NCBI GenBank assembly: GCA_951799445.1
Contig: OX637294.1
Span: forward strand, 19,121,452 to 19,185,451
Source of the DNA: Pseudisothecium myosuroides
Lineage: Eukaryota; Streptophyta; Bryopsida; Hypnales; Lembophyllaceae
Reading direction: 5' to 3'
DNA: 64,000 nt
Part shown: positions 24,986 to 39,400 of the stretch, in pieces
Position numbering within the stretch: position 1 is the stretch's first letter
Layout: the number at the start of each line of letters is the position of its first letter
Made by a program: the position numbers and the translations under genes
The notes under the pieces: model-generated
Told to the model about the DNA's origin: nothing
Seen by the model: only the letters and a program-made list of their open reading frames with translations
Database searches by the model: none

Positions 24986-26380
24986 TTAATATATTTAAAA
25001 GATTTGTAGGATTTAGAAGGGAATAAGCAATTAATCCCTTAATTCCCAAAGCCTTTTTAGAGCTTCTAGAAATTTGCTCTAAATCGAACAAAAAGCCAAC
25101 ATTTTGGGTGTTTGCATGGTTGAGTGGACCAAATGTGGCGGGAGTCTATATCCATATAATTCACTACAAGACTAGTCGAAAAAACTTTGCATAAGGAAAA
25201 TGAACACAATAATCCAAAGAAAGACACATGTTGGTGTAGGACAAGCATTATAGAGGATCCTTTTAGAACCCTACAATATGTCCTACCAAAAATGCCTAAG
25301 GACATCATCTACTCATTCTGGTGTCCTAAATCTTAAAAATTCCAATGGTGTCAATATTTATCCAATCGTCAATGTTGATTTGAAGCCCATCTGCAATTGC
25401 TAGCAGCATTTAGGATTCCAATTTATTTTTTGGGAAAACACATTGTTTTGACCCTTCTATGGACTTTTGAAAATATGATTCAATTCAGCCCCTTCAAAAA
25501 GTCCATAACTACTATTTTAAGATCAATATCAAGTAAAACAATATGATTTCTAGGTGTCTCAATTTACACTCATAACACATAATGAGTCACTAAAACAATA
25601 ACAAGAATGTTCTCTTCATTAAAAAGACTCTTATAAAATGCTACATGGAGTTTTCTACATCCAATTTGCAACTTTAAAAGTCCATGGCTCTTTATCTAAA
25701 GAAGAAACCTTCTAAATAATTTATGTACTTCTACAAAGTTTAAAAAAATTAGGGTGCCAAAAATTAGTACCCCTACCCATTTACAAAAAAAAATAGGGTG
25801 CTCAAAAATACCCCTCGATAGCTTTTTCTAAAAATAGGGAAAAAAATACTTCCAAGAACATAAATATCCCCTATTAAATACCCCATTATTGCACATGGTT
25901 ACCAAATGTAAGAGGGAGTAAATTCCCTGAGAATGTCTTCAATTTCTTTGGGGAAATATTGTGCAATGAATTGTATTTGCACTACTAGTGAGAAAATTCT
26001 GGATAAGGTAATTTCCTAGGCAAATAAGAAAATGATGCAGACATTTCACGTAAGCAACCCTATACATGACAATGATATTAAACGCATGTCACACTCAACA
26101 TCAGACACCATTACCTTCATCCCTCAATGAATGTCTGGAAGACACTAATTCTCCTTCGGAATACATAGAGGTGGACAACCCACTTTGTCTTCATGACGTC
26201 TTGCTTGACATCATTTTGGACGTCTGCGTGCTACCTCCATAGAAACTTAACTCTTGTGTTTTACATATCCCATATGGTTTATCTTCCTTCTTGTCACCCA
26301 CTTGTATAAAGAGCCCATCCTCTCTCCTCTACATACTCACATCAAGTGACTTTTAAAGCCATGTGACATAATTGCCAAGT
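24986..26380. other. AT-rich gene-free stretch
   Basis: No supported gene. The 26265-26370 portion repeats the TATA-containing segment seen at 14985-15130. The rest shows only short open frames. Confidence 0.4.
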
Positions 26381-26451
26381 ATGGTGTATTTTGTATGGTG
26401 TATTTTGTACGGTGTATTTTGTATGGTATATTGTGTATAGTTTATTGTGTA
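26381..26451. repeat. 14-bp tandem repeat
   Basis: Five units of ATGGTGTATTTTGT, the last two divergent, start at 26381, 26395, 26409, 26423 and 26437. Confidence 0.85.
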
Positions 26452-26579
26452 TGACATCTTGTATTGGAAATTATAAAATGTATGTGAATGTCATGTAGGA
26501 CATGTGAGACTATCCATATTAACATCATGCCGAATAGTGCATTCAATCACATGAACGCTAACGTGACATCATTTTGTTC

Positions 26580-27060
26580 TCCTAAATCATACTAAACATT
26601 GCTAGAGGTATTTATGATGAAAACTAAACGTCTACATCGATGTCACAAAACATCTACACGAATAAGGTGACGTCTCAAAATACATCTATAAAAACTTTTG
26701 GATGTCTCAGTTGACATCTCAGAAAACATATAGATGTCTAACTTGACGTCTTCAAAGACAGTATTAAAATTCTTAGACAGCACAAAACAATGCTGACGTG
26801 GCATGCCACATCATCTTTGCTGGATGCCATATCATGTCCGAGAATGAATGAAAAAATCCTACGTGGCTACCCATGTACCCGTGGCGCTTAGATGGCAGCC
26901 ACATAGCGACCTTTGAGGACCCCGTTGATCCATATCTTTTTGGATGTCTGGTCAAAAATATATTGATGTCCGACATGTTTTCTGATGTTTTTGGCATGTC
27001 TCAGGCAATGTAAAATTTTGGACGTCCATGCAAACATTTTTAGACATCAAATATGACATC
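26580..27060. repeat. Cluster of GACRTC-like motifs
   Basis: GACGTC, GACATC and GATGTC occur many times at irregular spacing, in phrases such as GGTGACGTCTC, GTTGACATCTC and CTTGACGTCTTC. It is not a clean tandem repeat. It may be a degenerate minisatellite. Confidence 0.5.
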
Positions 27061-30000
27061 AACATGCAGAATCTAGGGATAAAAAAAACATTATTTTCTT
27101 ATAATGGTTCATTGAAGTTTCTTCCATCTCCAGGCACCTCCTATGTTACTTCATTATGAGTGGATTGACTTGAGCTTGGCATTAGAACTACTCTAGATGG
27201 ACCGTGCGGAGCTAATTTAACATCCCGCATGTCCTTAGAATTCATCCATTGCAAGACAAAGTTCACACAATTGGCAACTCTATATTGCACAGCCAAGTGT
27301 ACACCCTCTATCCCACTAAAAAACTCCAAAACGCTTTTCCAAGAGGGATTAACTATATTTTTAGTCTTTGTGCAAGTGATATGTGCATTCAAAAACCAAT
27401 AACCCCTCACTTAGATCTATGCAAAATATCCAACTTAGGTACCGTCGTTTAAGCACCCAAAATCCATGTGAAAAGTATCATATTTGAGCATAGTTTGTCA
27501 ATGCTACCTGCTCCATCATTCTTGATGATTTAAAGGTCGGTGGCAACAATGGGATTCTAGAAATATCTACCCCAATTTAAATACCCGCAACAAAGAAACC
27601 TGTTCTACATCACAAATAAATCTTCATAGCACCCAAATGGTCACCAAATCCATTGTCAACACTATTGTCTAAGGAAGCACAACAAGTATAAGGTGTGTCA
27701 TATGGACAAGGCCAAGCTTTCTAGGAGAGGAATGCTCCCTTATTGCTCGACTTGCCTCCACAAGGTCGGGCAACACGGTCAACGCTTACTCAACAATCGA
27801 AATTAGTAAGCAAAGCTTTTTAGTGGGACAAAAATTGTGCAATTTGGAGTTTTTTAGTGGGACAAAGGAAGTATGTAAATAATAAAATATGGCATAAAAT
27901 TTTCCAAAAAAACAAAAATATAGTTCTAAAGTCACATTCCAAAAGGAGTCAAACTTTGTTAGCTATGTTACAATAGTTTTAAGAAGAAAAAAAATCTTTC
28001 AACTTCAAGCCCTACTATCTTACAATATGTGAAGCCAAAGTTCTTGAAATTTTCCCAGATATTCCAAACGTTTTTTTCTAACATTTTACCTTTTGAATTT
28101 CAAATACAAAATTTTTTCGTTGCATAAGAAATCATCAAAAAATGACTAGTGTATTGCTAGTTCATTTAACCTCCTTGCATTGCACAATGATTCAAAATAA
28201 GTTAGACTCTACATTTGCTTTTGAAAATTTGCACGAGTGTACCTAATAAGATTTAAATTTCAATGGTAGAGAGATGCAAATTCATGAAGAACAAAAGATT
28301 TACTCCACAAAGGCTTAAAGTCTACTGCCCCATTTTATAGGAACAAAAAAAAGTTGTTTTCCTACACATTGCCTTATTTGTTTTATACACCTTTGTATAG
28401 TTGGAATTCAAACAAAAAGTTTTAATTTTTTGATTTTAAACAATGCATCAACAATTGGCAGTTTTGACTTTTCTTCTTCCCAAACACCCTCCATCTTTAG
28501 GGATTTAATCCAATTGTACTCCATTATTTTCTTAAAACTATGCATAATATTTATAATTTGATGAAGCTTCTACAATAAATTAAAAAATTTAACTCATATT
28601 GTCTACAAATCAAAAGGCTTTTGTTTTTAATATTCATTTAAAAAATTATTTCTATATAAAAAAATAATTTGTATTGATTATAAATCAAAAGGTTTCTAAT
28701 ATTAATTTTGTAACTATGAATAATATATTTTTTGACATCAAAGCCTCATTAATCTTGAAAAGATGAGACCTATCATCAAGGTGTTCTATAAAAAAATGAT
28801 TTGATTTATGGATTTGCAATAGGTGCATTCTTCATTTCTACAACAATCTTGAAAGTCATCCATCAACCATATTTTGGCCTCAAAGTCCTTCCTAGGTTAA
28901 ACCTTTAAGAAATTTCTAAGCGTTTTTTATGAAGCATGAGGCTAAATACTCTAAAATTGAAATCCATGCTCTTGTAGTTTTTTTTACATTATCTTTTTTT
29001 TGGATTTGGCTTTTTGAAGATTCATTTTTTGGAAAAGGTTAGGTGATTTTTACAACCTCTTTATATTTTAAAACTTGCTAAACTGTTCCATTTTTTTATG
29101 TATACAAAATTATAATTTCAAATTGAATAATCATTTGACAACCAAAAATTGATTATACGCCTAAAGAATGGGGTGCATTTTACAAAAAAAAATTCAAAAT
29201 TGGCATTTCAAAGTGCATTGAGAAAAAAATGAAAATAAATTTTTTTATTGAAATTAAACCAAACAAAAATTAACTACTAAATAAATTGTATTCCGGAATA
29301 GAATCTTTTTATGAAACCTTCACCTTGTATATTTGAAGATCATAGGATTTGAAGTTAGATGAAAAGTTATTTTGGACAATGTCCAATGGAAATCACCAAA
29401 TTTTGACCCAATTTTGTAGACATAAATTATGTTGTATACAACTTTAAAACATTTGACCATTGCATAGTCATGTTGTGTACCACTCTTTTAAGATAGTTGA
29501 TGTTTTAACATGTCCAACATCATCTAGCACTAGTGTGCCCTGTACTGATGCCACAATAAAAATAAAAGTAATTTTTTAATTTTTTAAATCATAAAAAACT
29601 TCAAATTTCAATATTTTTTTCCACGAGTCGGAACGCAATGAAACAAAGCCCAACCACCCCTTCTCAAAGAGAGCTTTCCGACGGTACCAAAAATGCAACC
29701 AGGGGACATACAGTCCAAGAAATCTCACCGTGACGTTAACAAACAAAACAAAACAAATAGCCTACTTTAAAGTATGGATTGAAAGGATGCAAGAAAGGAT
29801 GTTCACAATATGACAACAACAACTCTTGCAAGATTTCATTTCTAATTTTAAAACCAAAATGTTGAAAGAATCAGGATCTCAATGATAATTATAAGGCTTT
29901 CTCCTAAATCATGTACAAAAGGAAATTACCAAAAAATAAAACCTCATGATTTTATACTAGAATTTGACCTAATGGCCAAAAAATTGCTCTAATATGTAAA

Positions 30001-31977
30001 GTGTAGTGAGTAAAGTTGAGTCAATTTTAGTTAGTTAGTTTTAAATTTAACTTTATATTAAATTACTATAGGGACATGTGAGGAAATTTAACCTACTTGC
30101 CAAAATCCTAAAAACAATTTTTTCCCCAAGCCTTTCTAAAGTTGAAATTTCATCCTTCAAACTTAATTGAAAAATTTTCATGTATTATTGGTTTGAGCAT
30201 TTTGACAATATATTAGAATGAATTGAAAATATATAAAAAAGTAAGAAGACACACTCAATGAAACTAAAAAACTAAATCTCTAGTATCTTTGAAATAAAAT
30301 TGAAATTTGCCAATTCCAACGGTAAAAATTATTTGTTTAATAAATTCTTTTATTTTTAGCAATTTTTAGCAATTTTTAGCAATTTTTAAAAAGTATATTC
30401 GAAACTAAAACTTTATATGTCATTCTCTCTTATTAGTTATATAAAAATATTATTCATATCATTCATTCATGAATGATGATAGGATTATTCAAATCGTATC
30501 AGAATATAATGATTCTAGGCGTTTTCTCCCTCGATATCTAAACGTTTTCTCTATCAAAAACAAATGAAATTGATTAATTAATTTATAAACATAAATATTC
30601 TTTGTGCCTTGCATTGAAATCAAAATGAAAAAGTCATAAAGCTTTTGCAATATTTATCAAAGTGACATAAAATAAAGGATTATATGTAGAGCATAGTAAT
30701 AAGGACTTACCTATAAAAATCACTTGTAATTACACCAATCTTAGCCTATTTGCCTAAATTTCAAAAATAATTTTTTGGAATTGCGTAACTATTTCAAAAT
30801 TATCATTTCCAAAGCAAAACCAAAATCTTCATCTTTTTTTAATTTTCTAATGAATCAAATTAGAGGATCTAATCTAGTTTATTTGTCTTAACAGGTTAGA
30901 ATAAAAGCATCCAATTTTAAAATTTTGATTTTGATTTGAATATTTTTTAAATATAGTTTAATAAAGAAGTATGATAATAGAATTTGAAGTTAATTTGATT
31001 ACCTACATCAGTCTAGGTTGAGAATATTTCAAAAAATCATTTTTTCTAAGTATAAATGAAATTTAAAGTTTTATAAAAAATTATTATTTCATTTTTACTA
31101 AGAGCGTTTACACTTCTACTACTTTGTGAACAAATTACAATGAACTTCACTACTGTATTTGTAGGCACTAAGATACACCATCTACAATATTTTATGCAAT
31201 TATTTTTATAAAATAAATTGAACATTTTTTTCAATTGTTGATAATATGTACAATCTCAAAAGCAACTTTCTCATATGCATCTCCATAATACTAAAGTCTA
31301 TAACAATGCTTTCAAATTTCAATTTGTATGATCCATTTGGCTATTAAAACAAAAACGTACACTTAATGTCATTTTGTATATATGTACAATAAACTATCAA
31401 GTTTATCTTTTTTTTTATACTTTTGAAATAAGGTAATTAACGATAAAAAAAAATTTAGAAAAGAAATGAGGATACATCACACAAATTATAAAATACGCTC
31501 AACTTAAGTGTCAATTATAACAATCAACATTACATTACGGTATAAACATAGTTTTTGAATCCATCATTTATTAGTAGAACCTACAATTGTAGTAATACTA
31601 GCAAACTTGTAAGTGTGATAAAATTCTAGATGTAAGATCTCAAAGTTGAACAAAAAATTAGACTTGATATGCTTTAAGTTTTAGAGTGTGTTTAAATGCA
31701 ATAAAGAGCATTGCAATTGTCACAATGACAATGAGGTTAAAAAGAGGTATATAAAGTCCCATCACACACTCAAGGTGCATAGAAATGCTCAATTTGCACT
31801 AATTTGATCAAAATTTTGATATTTGCACAAAAAAATGCACTAGCATATCTACTCCTTTTTCTAGAGATAATGCATGATTCATAAACTTCAACAAAAAAAA
31901 CTCAAGACAAATTTTTCCTCATGATTTCTATAAAATACACATTTAAAAAAACAGAAAGTGAAAAATATTTTTGATCT
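27061..31977. other. AT-rich gene-free stretch
   Basis: No supported gene. The open frame at 27410-27141 (-) is not recognised and has no conserved motif I can see. At 30351-30388 a 10-bp unit (ATTTTTAGC with one variable base) is repeated four times. Confidence 0.4.
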
Positions 31978-31981
31978 TTTG

Positions 31982-32729
31982 GGGGTGGTTGCAAGAAAGA
32001 CTAGTACTGTTTTGCGTCACACTTGAAATGACGGAGTTGTCATGTGCTATAATTTTTGAAGCATGAATCCGATTAACTTGAAGTTTTTATTGGAGATGGA
32101 TAACTTGATAGTATTCGGATTCCTTATTTTTCAGAAATTTTCAGAAATTCTTTATATTTAAATTTAAATTTAGCTAATTTGTCACTTGGAGATTTTATTT
32201 CGCGGTTTAGGGTTTTTTTAGTACTGGGGAGTATTCAAAATTAATGATCTGGAGTTGAAATTTTTTGGGTCTATTTGCATAGTAGGAAGTCATGTTTCTA
32301 CTAAAGGAAGTTTAAAAATATTTTATGTCCTCCACATGCGTGCAAACAGGGCTTCCTTGCGCGCGCATTTCTGAATATTGAAGATGGTTTTGAAATCATT
32401 CTTTTGGTGAAATCTCTTAATTATAAAGTTCTTCCAAATGAAAATCTTTTAGTTTTCTTAAAAATTTCTTTTCCTATTTTTTACAAATTAAAATGTGACA
32501 ATACCTATTTTCGTGAGATTTTGCTAATTTATGAGATTTTTCTAGTTCTCCTACTTAGAGATTTTTCCTATGCTTTTCCTTTTGAAGGTACCTTCTTCTT
32601 AAAGGTGTATACATTAAAAATATTTTTCACATTTTCTTAAAATTATTTTTTTAATTATATAGTACTCCCAAAAGAAAATATGAGTACTATGGAGAACGCT
32701 ACAAAATCCGGTTGGTCTTGCAATCATCC
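31982..32729 (+). mobile_element. Short TIR element, 4-bp TSD family (copy 2)
   Basis: The left end is GGGGTGGTTGCAAGAAAGAC; the right end, inverted, is GGATGATTGCAAGACCAACC. Perfect TTTG duplications lie at 31978-31981 and 32730-32733. Its left ~530 bp is homologous to the left end of the 13.5-kb element (43822-44347), and its right ~170 bp to the right end of the element at 43691-57950. It is non-coding. Confidence 0.85.
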
Positions 32730-32763
32730 TTTGAATCCAATCTAAGGTTTTGAACTTCAAAGT

Positions 32764-32766
<3 letters not shown>

Positions 32767-32808
<42 letters not shown>
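32767..32808. repeat. (AT)21 microsatellite
   Basis: A pure AT dinucleotide run of 42 bp. Confidence 0.95.
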
Positions 32809-32809
<1 letters not shown>

Positions 32810-34330
32810 TAAAATATTATTAAAATGATATAAACAATCATAACAACTGTAATTATTATATTATAAATTTTGGAAATTATCTCAATTGTTTTTTGAACTA
32901 AAATCTCTAAATTTAATATGCACAATGCACCAAGGTGAGGCTCTCTTGGTGTAAATATCTTATTATCAAGCACTTCGAGATATTAAATTTTGGGAGGTGA
33001 TGGTTACGCAATCTAGACCCTTTTGTTTCAAAAATTGTCCTCAAGCTCAAATTCAATGGGAACTTACTGTGAACATTTTTCAAGTTTTATCAAAACACTG
33101 CTAAGTAGTGCACTGTGACAAAAGTTTGTGTATTCTAGCATGCAAGAACTAAAAAAGAAAGCCTATAACCAAAATATACTATATAATAATTTATTCATCA
33201 TAACAAAGCCACCATATAAAATCCAAAAATGCCTAAATCATACAAACTCCTCTTAATAACTTGATTCCCAAATGTAGCATGGATAGCATATATTAAGCCT
33301 CACTCAAAAGCTATTTAACTTTTAACTTAGAATGAGTTGTGTTTGACCATCACTAGATTATAAATTGTTTTTTATATCCTCCTTGTCTTTTTTAAGTTGA
33401 TGATTGCTATGTCCTAAGTTTGGTGGTAATTTTGAAAAATAAACTGAAATCAAAGAGGTGAAAGTCCTTTGTTAAGGGCCTACCCGAGGGGCCTACAGCC
33501 CCCAAGGCCCCAACAGATGCATTCCAAGCACTTTTTCTTGAACTTCTTCTTTGGATGTCATGGGTGTGGCTTTTCTTTGGCAAATGTGGTATGCTTGTCA
33601 TTGCCTAGTTTTGATAATACTCCCATCAATTCCTTTCAATTTCCTCACTTGCTTGACATGACACGGTTCAAGGAGGAATGGTCAAACATAACACCATTTT
33701 CAAACTTTCAACAAGTGCAACGAAGCTTGGCAAGTACCCGTTAGGAAGGACTTTTTCTCTTCTTGGTGTTTTAACTCTGTTTTCAATAGTGGCAACTTGT
33801 ACATTATGAATTGGAACACGTCTCATTGGTTTTAAAAATATGTTGTCCCTCTTCATCGGGACCCACACTATTGTTCATTATTTTACTTCCTTCTTTAAAT
33901 TTTTATGCATAAAATCACTTTGATTCTTTATTATTATTATTGAAATCCTTTGCTGAAAGAGATGATAAATGATAGAATAACGAGTAAATCGGGTCAACCC
34001 ATGCACAGTGGCATGGCCCATACACCTAAGTGTCTGTTCCAGTAGATACCTCTCTAAGTTGATAGAGTTGGGACCGGTTTGACACATTGAGTTAGAGAGG
34101 TTATTACATTAAGGAGGGTCATCATGTTCGTACGTGGTTCATATTGTCAAGTTGGGACTGGCAATCAATACTTCCTGACAACGCTTTATTGACTTAGAGG
34201 GGATCAACTTAGAGAGGTTCTACTGTAGTATAGGAGAAACAATACAACAGACATGGAGAAATACATTATGTATTACCAATCTATATCCTAATGTTCCATT
34301 GAATGATGGAGTGACTGACCCACAGCCACC
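32809..34330. other. Gene-free stretch
   Basis: No supported gene. Between 34050 and 34230 the phrase TTAGAGAGGTT recurs three times, suggesting an old repeat. Confidence 0.4.
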
Positions 34331-35014
34331 TTGGTGGCTATTCATGAAATGCAGGAAATGGACCCTGGCAGCAGCAGCGCATCATCCACCATGATCGCCG
34401 TCAATGCCAAGAGGAAGCTGAATTCCCGGATTCCGTCGAATGCCAAAGAAGCTGAATTCCCAGATTCCCGGATTCCAGTGGCAGAGTGGACAAATTTGCC
34501 CAAGAAGATTCTCAAGTTTGATGTCGCAATGATCACGGACAGGAATGTTGTGAATGGCAAGCTGCTCTCGAGGACAGGATTTCTGTCGTGGTCTGTAGTC
34601 AACAGCAGTTTGCGCACCCAGTTCCTTACGTTAAGTTTGTCGCTTCGAATCCACCACATGTGGGGGGTTCAGGGTCACTCGAGTCTCTGCAAATTCGTCC
34701 GTGCAACGAGGCTCCCCTTGTCGTTCTCCTCTTGCCAATTAACTCACCTCTTCCCGGCACTTCTGAGAATCTGGTGGGAATTTCACTCAAATGGATCCTT
34801 TCACACAACTCTGGGAACTGCCAAAATGGGAGCTAGTTTTTTTGGGGGTTCTAAGGTTCCGTTTAGGTCATCAGATTCTCGAAGTGGGCCCAGGAGCAAA
34901 ACGAATAACATTATGAAAGAAACGACCCCGGAAACGACGAATGAAAGGCCCTTGTCCCAGAAGCTGAAGAGCAGGAGGGTGGGGTCCAAGGACCGAGCTG
35001 CTGGCTCCCTTTAA
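34331..35014 (+). other. Open frame, 227 codons, function unknown
   Basis: It starts MVAIHEMQEMDPGSSSASS and ends VGSKDRAAGSL. The composition is richer in GC and Ser/Arg than the surroundings. The last ~46 residues are repeated in a second copy at about 59559-59684 with an in-frame indel (TTPETTNE versus TTNG). No domain is recognised. It may be a chance frame in a transcribed leader region. Confidence 0.3.
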
Positions 35015-35665
35015 AACGGGAGCTCCGGCGACTTCATTCTCAGGTTCCTGGCTACCAAGAAGTTGACATGTCTTGTCTGAGATCCTTGTCTGAGATCACT
35101 CGTTTTGGCCGTGTTTTGTTGTAGGGCCCCAGTCCGCTCCTGGGCCAGCACTCACCTCGTGTTGTGCCCCAGCCTCTTCTTCACTCGGGCTGTAAGAGTG
35201 TGACCCCTTTGCTTACCCAGAGCCTTGGCAAGGTAGTTGGTCTGTGTTTCGGGCTGTGTTTGTGAACATCAGCTTGTTGAAATATTGTTACATTTGCTGC
35301 TGGTTTGGTACGTCTCTACTCAATTCTTCAGGGTTGATGAAGAATCTGGTTTTGTAACAGCGAATGTCACCCTCGGCCCCTGGGTTGGCTTTCTGGTAAG
35401 TTGGCTGGGAATTTGGTTTCAGATATGAGTGGATGACAGCGAGAGAGAGCACGCTAGAATGCGTGCATGCAGCGAGCATGGATTTGTTCTTGCGTGCCCT
35501 CTCCCGTCGTCATCGATCTTGTCTGTGATCAGTTATATATAACTAGCGGTTCTTTTATGACTCTGCCGCTGTACTGTTTATTTCAGTTTATTTTGTTAGC
35601 AATTTTGTGGAAGATGTGATCGGACTCATTTAAGTTTGCAGCTGCAAATTTATGCAATGAAGGTT
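34873..35665 (+). repeat. Duplicated GC-richer segment, copy 1
   Basis: It is about 90% similar by eye to 59559-60325. Both contain GGTCCAAGGACCGAGCTGC, the TTTAAAACGGGAGCTCCGG run, TGTTACATTTGCTGCTGG and GAGAGAGCACGCT. It resembles a promoter plus leader of a host gene or the end of an element. No terminal repeats were found. Confidence 0.8.
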
Positions 35666-36460
35666 TTGACAATATTGACAATGATAATTTGATTTTTTTG
35701 GATTTGTTGGATCAATTATGTGCATCACAAACTCTAGCCTTTGTACCAAAAAAATTGAACCTAAATTGCATTATACGAGTGTAAAATATAAATTGAACGC
35801 ATTGTCCAATTCAACAAATACTCCAAATGCAAGGGCGTTAAGATGTAACAATGGTCCATGTTGCAACCTATACTCTCTCTACAATCATGGCTAATGCAAT
35901 TATATGCTGTCAATTTTTTAAAATTTCAAATATTGCATGAATCAACATCATTATTATGTTTGTCAAATTGTTGATATTTTAAATTCTATAAATGTCAATT
36001 TCCTTCAATTTTTGTGTACAACAATCTAAAATAATGTCTACCAAAAAGTTTGGGGGAGTTCTAAGAAAAATTTGACAAAAGATGAAGTAACACTAGTAAA
36101 AAAAACATGTTTGAAATGACTGTCCTAAATGACTGAAAAGTGTCTACAATGACTCATTTACAGTCATTGTGGACAATTTCTAGTTGTTTAGGACAATCAT
36201 TTATAGCTTCTTTTCTACTAGTGTAATTCCAAATCATATTGAACAAAACCTAGTCTTAAACATGGCTAATTTTGAAATTAATTTGCTTTCAAATTACAAC
36301 TAATTTTTTCTTCAAACTTCTATGGTAATGCGTAGCTTGGGTTGCACACTACAACTTTTGTATATCTACTTTTGGACTTTGTCCATTGATGCTTAAGGTA
36401 TAGTTATTTGAATTAAAACCTTTCAAATTTGTACTCAAATTTTGTTTGTCATTGTAGCAA
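35660..36460 (+). repeat. Dispersed repeat D, copy 2
   Basis: It is homologous to 24330-24985 in the same orientation. A 133-bp CACTA-type element (36091-36223) is inserted relative to copy 1. Confidence 0.75.
36091..36223. mobile_element. CACTA-type MITE, 133 bp
   Basis: It begins CACTAGTA and ends TACTAGTG, an 8-bp perfect inverted end starting with CACTA. A 3-bp duplication TAA flanks it (36088-36090 and 36224-36226). The paralogous repeat at 24330-24985 has the empty site (GATAAAGTAATTCC), which proves insertion. CACTA ends and 3-bp duplications define the EnSpm/CACTA superfamily. Confidence 0.9.
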
Positions 36461-36479
36461 TTGATAAAATTAATATAGG

Positions 36480-39400
36480 GATAACTCAAGTCTCTAATCA
36501 TCTACATAATGAAAACAATAATATCAAACCTAATTAGAAACCTACCTCTATTCCATGTGGTTGAGTTCAAAAAGAAAATCAAATTGAATTCTTCTAGATA
36601 ATTAAGGGATATCAAATATATATTCTATTTGTATAATATTTAACCCCTAAAGGTTTATGACTATGTTTCATCAAAAAACACTTCAAAATAGCCATTCCTA
36701 ATGCAAAAAGCTACAATGAAAAAAACCCTACTTTTTTATATATTCAACTGCATAAGATTTCTATCAAAAATGTATTAAAAAAATTTAGAAACTTTGACCT
36801 TGTATTATACATGTTAGATATTAATATTCAAAGGAAAAATACAAGATTTTTTAAACCTAACAATTTTAATTTTTTAGCCTTTGAATTCTTTTAATAAAAA
36901 AATTTGCACTATAGAATTTTGAAATTTAAATATTTATAGAGAAGAATTGAATTGAGAATTTAAGGAAAAAATTAAAAATAAAAAAAAAGATTTTCATCCT
37001 TTAAATAGAAGTAAATACAAGATGGAAGAAAAAATTAAACCACAAATAGTTCTAAATTAAATGGATTTGAAGCATGACAATCCTACTAGTGAGCTCAAAA
37101 AAAAAATCCTTTAAAATATTTTTTCAAGAAGAAGCATAGATTGCCAACAAAACAAAACAATACTCTTCTTTGTATCAACATGACTAATTCAAATTGATTA
37201 AATCACAGCTTTCCATATAGACATGAATATAATCTATAAAGAAGTAAATTAAAATCATAATTTTGATTTTTTGAGATTTTCTTATTGCCCATAGTTGAAC
37301 ATTTTGAGCTTAAGAGGCCGCATACCTTTTTTCCAAGCAATGATTGAAATAAAAATTATACTCTTAAAAATCTAGTACATTTTTTACCTCCAATAGAATT
37401 TTTTAAAAATTATTGTTGAATTTGAAACAATAGGAATTTATCAAAAAAATTAAAAAAAAAATTCTAGAACTTTGATCCTTTAGGAGTTAAGGCAACATTT
37501 CCTTCTATCTAATTTTTTATTTCTCAAAGAATTAAAAAGTTTCTAGTTTGATTTTTTAAATTTCCATTGTACAAAAGAATCTACAGCTTTTGACAATCTC
37601 TAGATGCATTGAGATGTTCATTCTTTAGATCCCTTGTGGATGCCAGCAAGCTAAACTGCTTGAAATATGTCTTTGGGGGTCACTATATGCATAGTTAGAA
37701 AACCATGAGAAAACAAATGTAGGATATCATTAAAACACTGTAGGTAAAATTACAATTTTTAAAGTTGTAATATAGGATTCTTTTATTTTGACTAAAAAGG
37801 TTAGAATAACTATGGGTTATTTGAAAAAAGTTGTGGTAGTTATTACAATAGGTCCAATATAAAGTACCTTAAATTGAAAAAGATGGCATAACAACCTGCC
37901 ACCTTATGAGATCCGAGGTCTCGGAGCTTGAGATTTTGGACAATTTGATGCGTTGAACGGGATTCCATTCTCTAGCTACATTGTCTTCATATTGTGTAAT
38001 TGTGATCTTTATGTTGTCAGCAAGTTGTTTTCAAGTTGTGTATATTGTATGTTATAAGTACATGTATGTTTTATTTGTATGTATACTTGTGTTTCAATTT
38101 TTGTAATTAATGTCTGTATTTTTTCTTCAAATTATATAAATATTGTCTTTATGTTGTCTTCAAGTTTTATTCAGGTTGGATGCATTAAAAAAGTTCAAAT
38201 TTTATGGTATTATTGTTATAAAAGGTCTATAATATAAATGTAGTTGGATATTATAAATTTTTAGTGTTGTATTATTTGCTTGCATATTTACATTGTTTTC
38301 TTTCTTATTTACCTAAATAGTTCATTTACCATAAACGTGCTTTGTTGTCAAAGAGTTGTACACTCCATTGTGTGCACAAATTATAAACTCTACTACATTG
38401 TAATCAATATATTGTCTTTACAAAAGAAAAAAGAAAAAGAAATTACCAAAATGATTTGGTTTAAAGAAAGGTGTTAGGAAATTGTAATAAAGTAGGGTAC
38501 AATTTATATGTCTAACAAAAAACAATACCCCCCTAGAAAGTATGGTTGGTCGCTCACCCTGCTCATAGTTTGTAAAAAAGTATGTAGTGGTCCCCTTGAA
38601 GAATATATCCCCTGCTTCAAGCTTGTGGATGCTCTTTAATATTAATGGGCAAAAGTGCAAAACTGTGATGTGATGATTCATTATTGCTTTTAAAAAAATT
38701 GTCCTTATGAAGTAGTAATAAGGTAATAGAAGTCTTAGTATATATAAGTAAGTTTCTTATTGTAAAATTGGTATGACTAATAGCAGTTGATTTGTAAGAC
38801 CTCCCTAAAAAATTGAAAAAAATACTAACTCTATGATAGTAGGAAGCTTCCCAAAATTCTAAAAAAGTCATTCTCAAACTTTGAATCTTAAGGGATAATT
38901 GATTATAGTTTTAGATTACAATGATTACCAACAACTCTACAATAATTAAGTTTAAAACCAAAATATTTTTAATTCTTATTTTTCCATTCTATTCAAAGAT
39001 TTAAAAATACATTCTTCATTAGTTACAACATAATTTTTTTAGCTAAAATTAGGTATGAAGTTTAGTTGTAAGCCTCAAATTTAATACAAATATAAAATAT
39101 TTGTTATTTTCCAAATAAAATTACACTTTCAAAACAATTTGTACCTTAATCTTAAACGTTTTGATTGAGATGTTAAGAAAATATCCTACTCCCTTGAACC
39201 ATCGCTAAAAATTGGTGCACATGAATTTTCATCTTAAAGGATATAAACCTCATGGTGCAAATATTTCACACCAAGTCAAATCAAAGTTTGCTACACCTTA
39301 TCTAGACAAAATGAAATAAACGTTTATTTTCACTGACTTCAACACTAATATCATGCAATCCATTTGACCAATCTCTAAGAAGGAATTTTACAACAAGACT

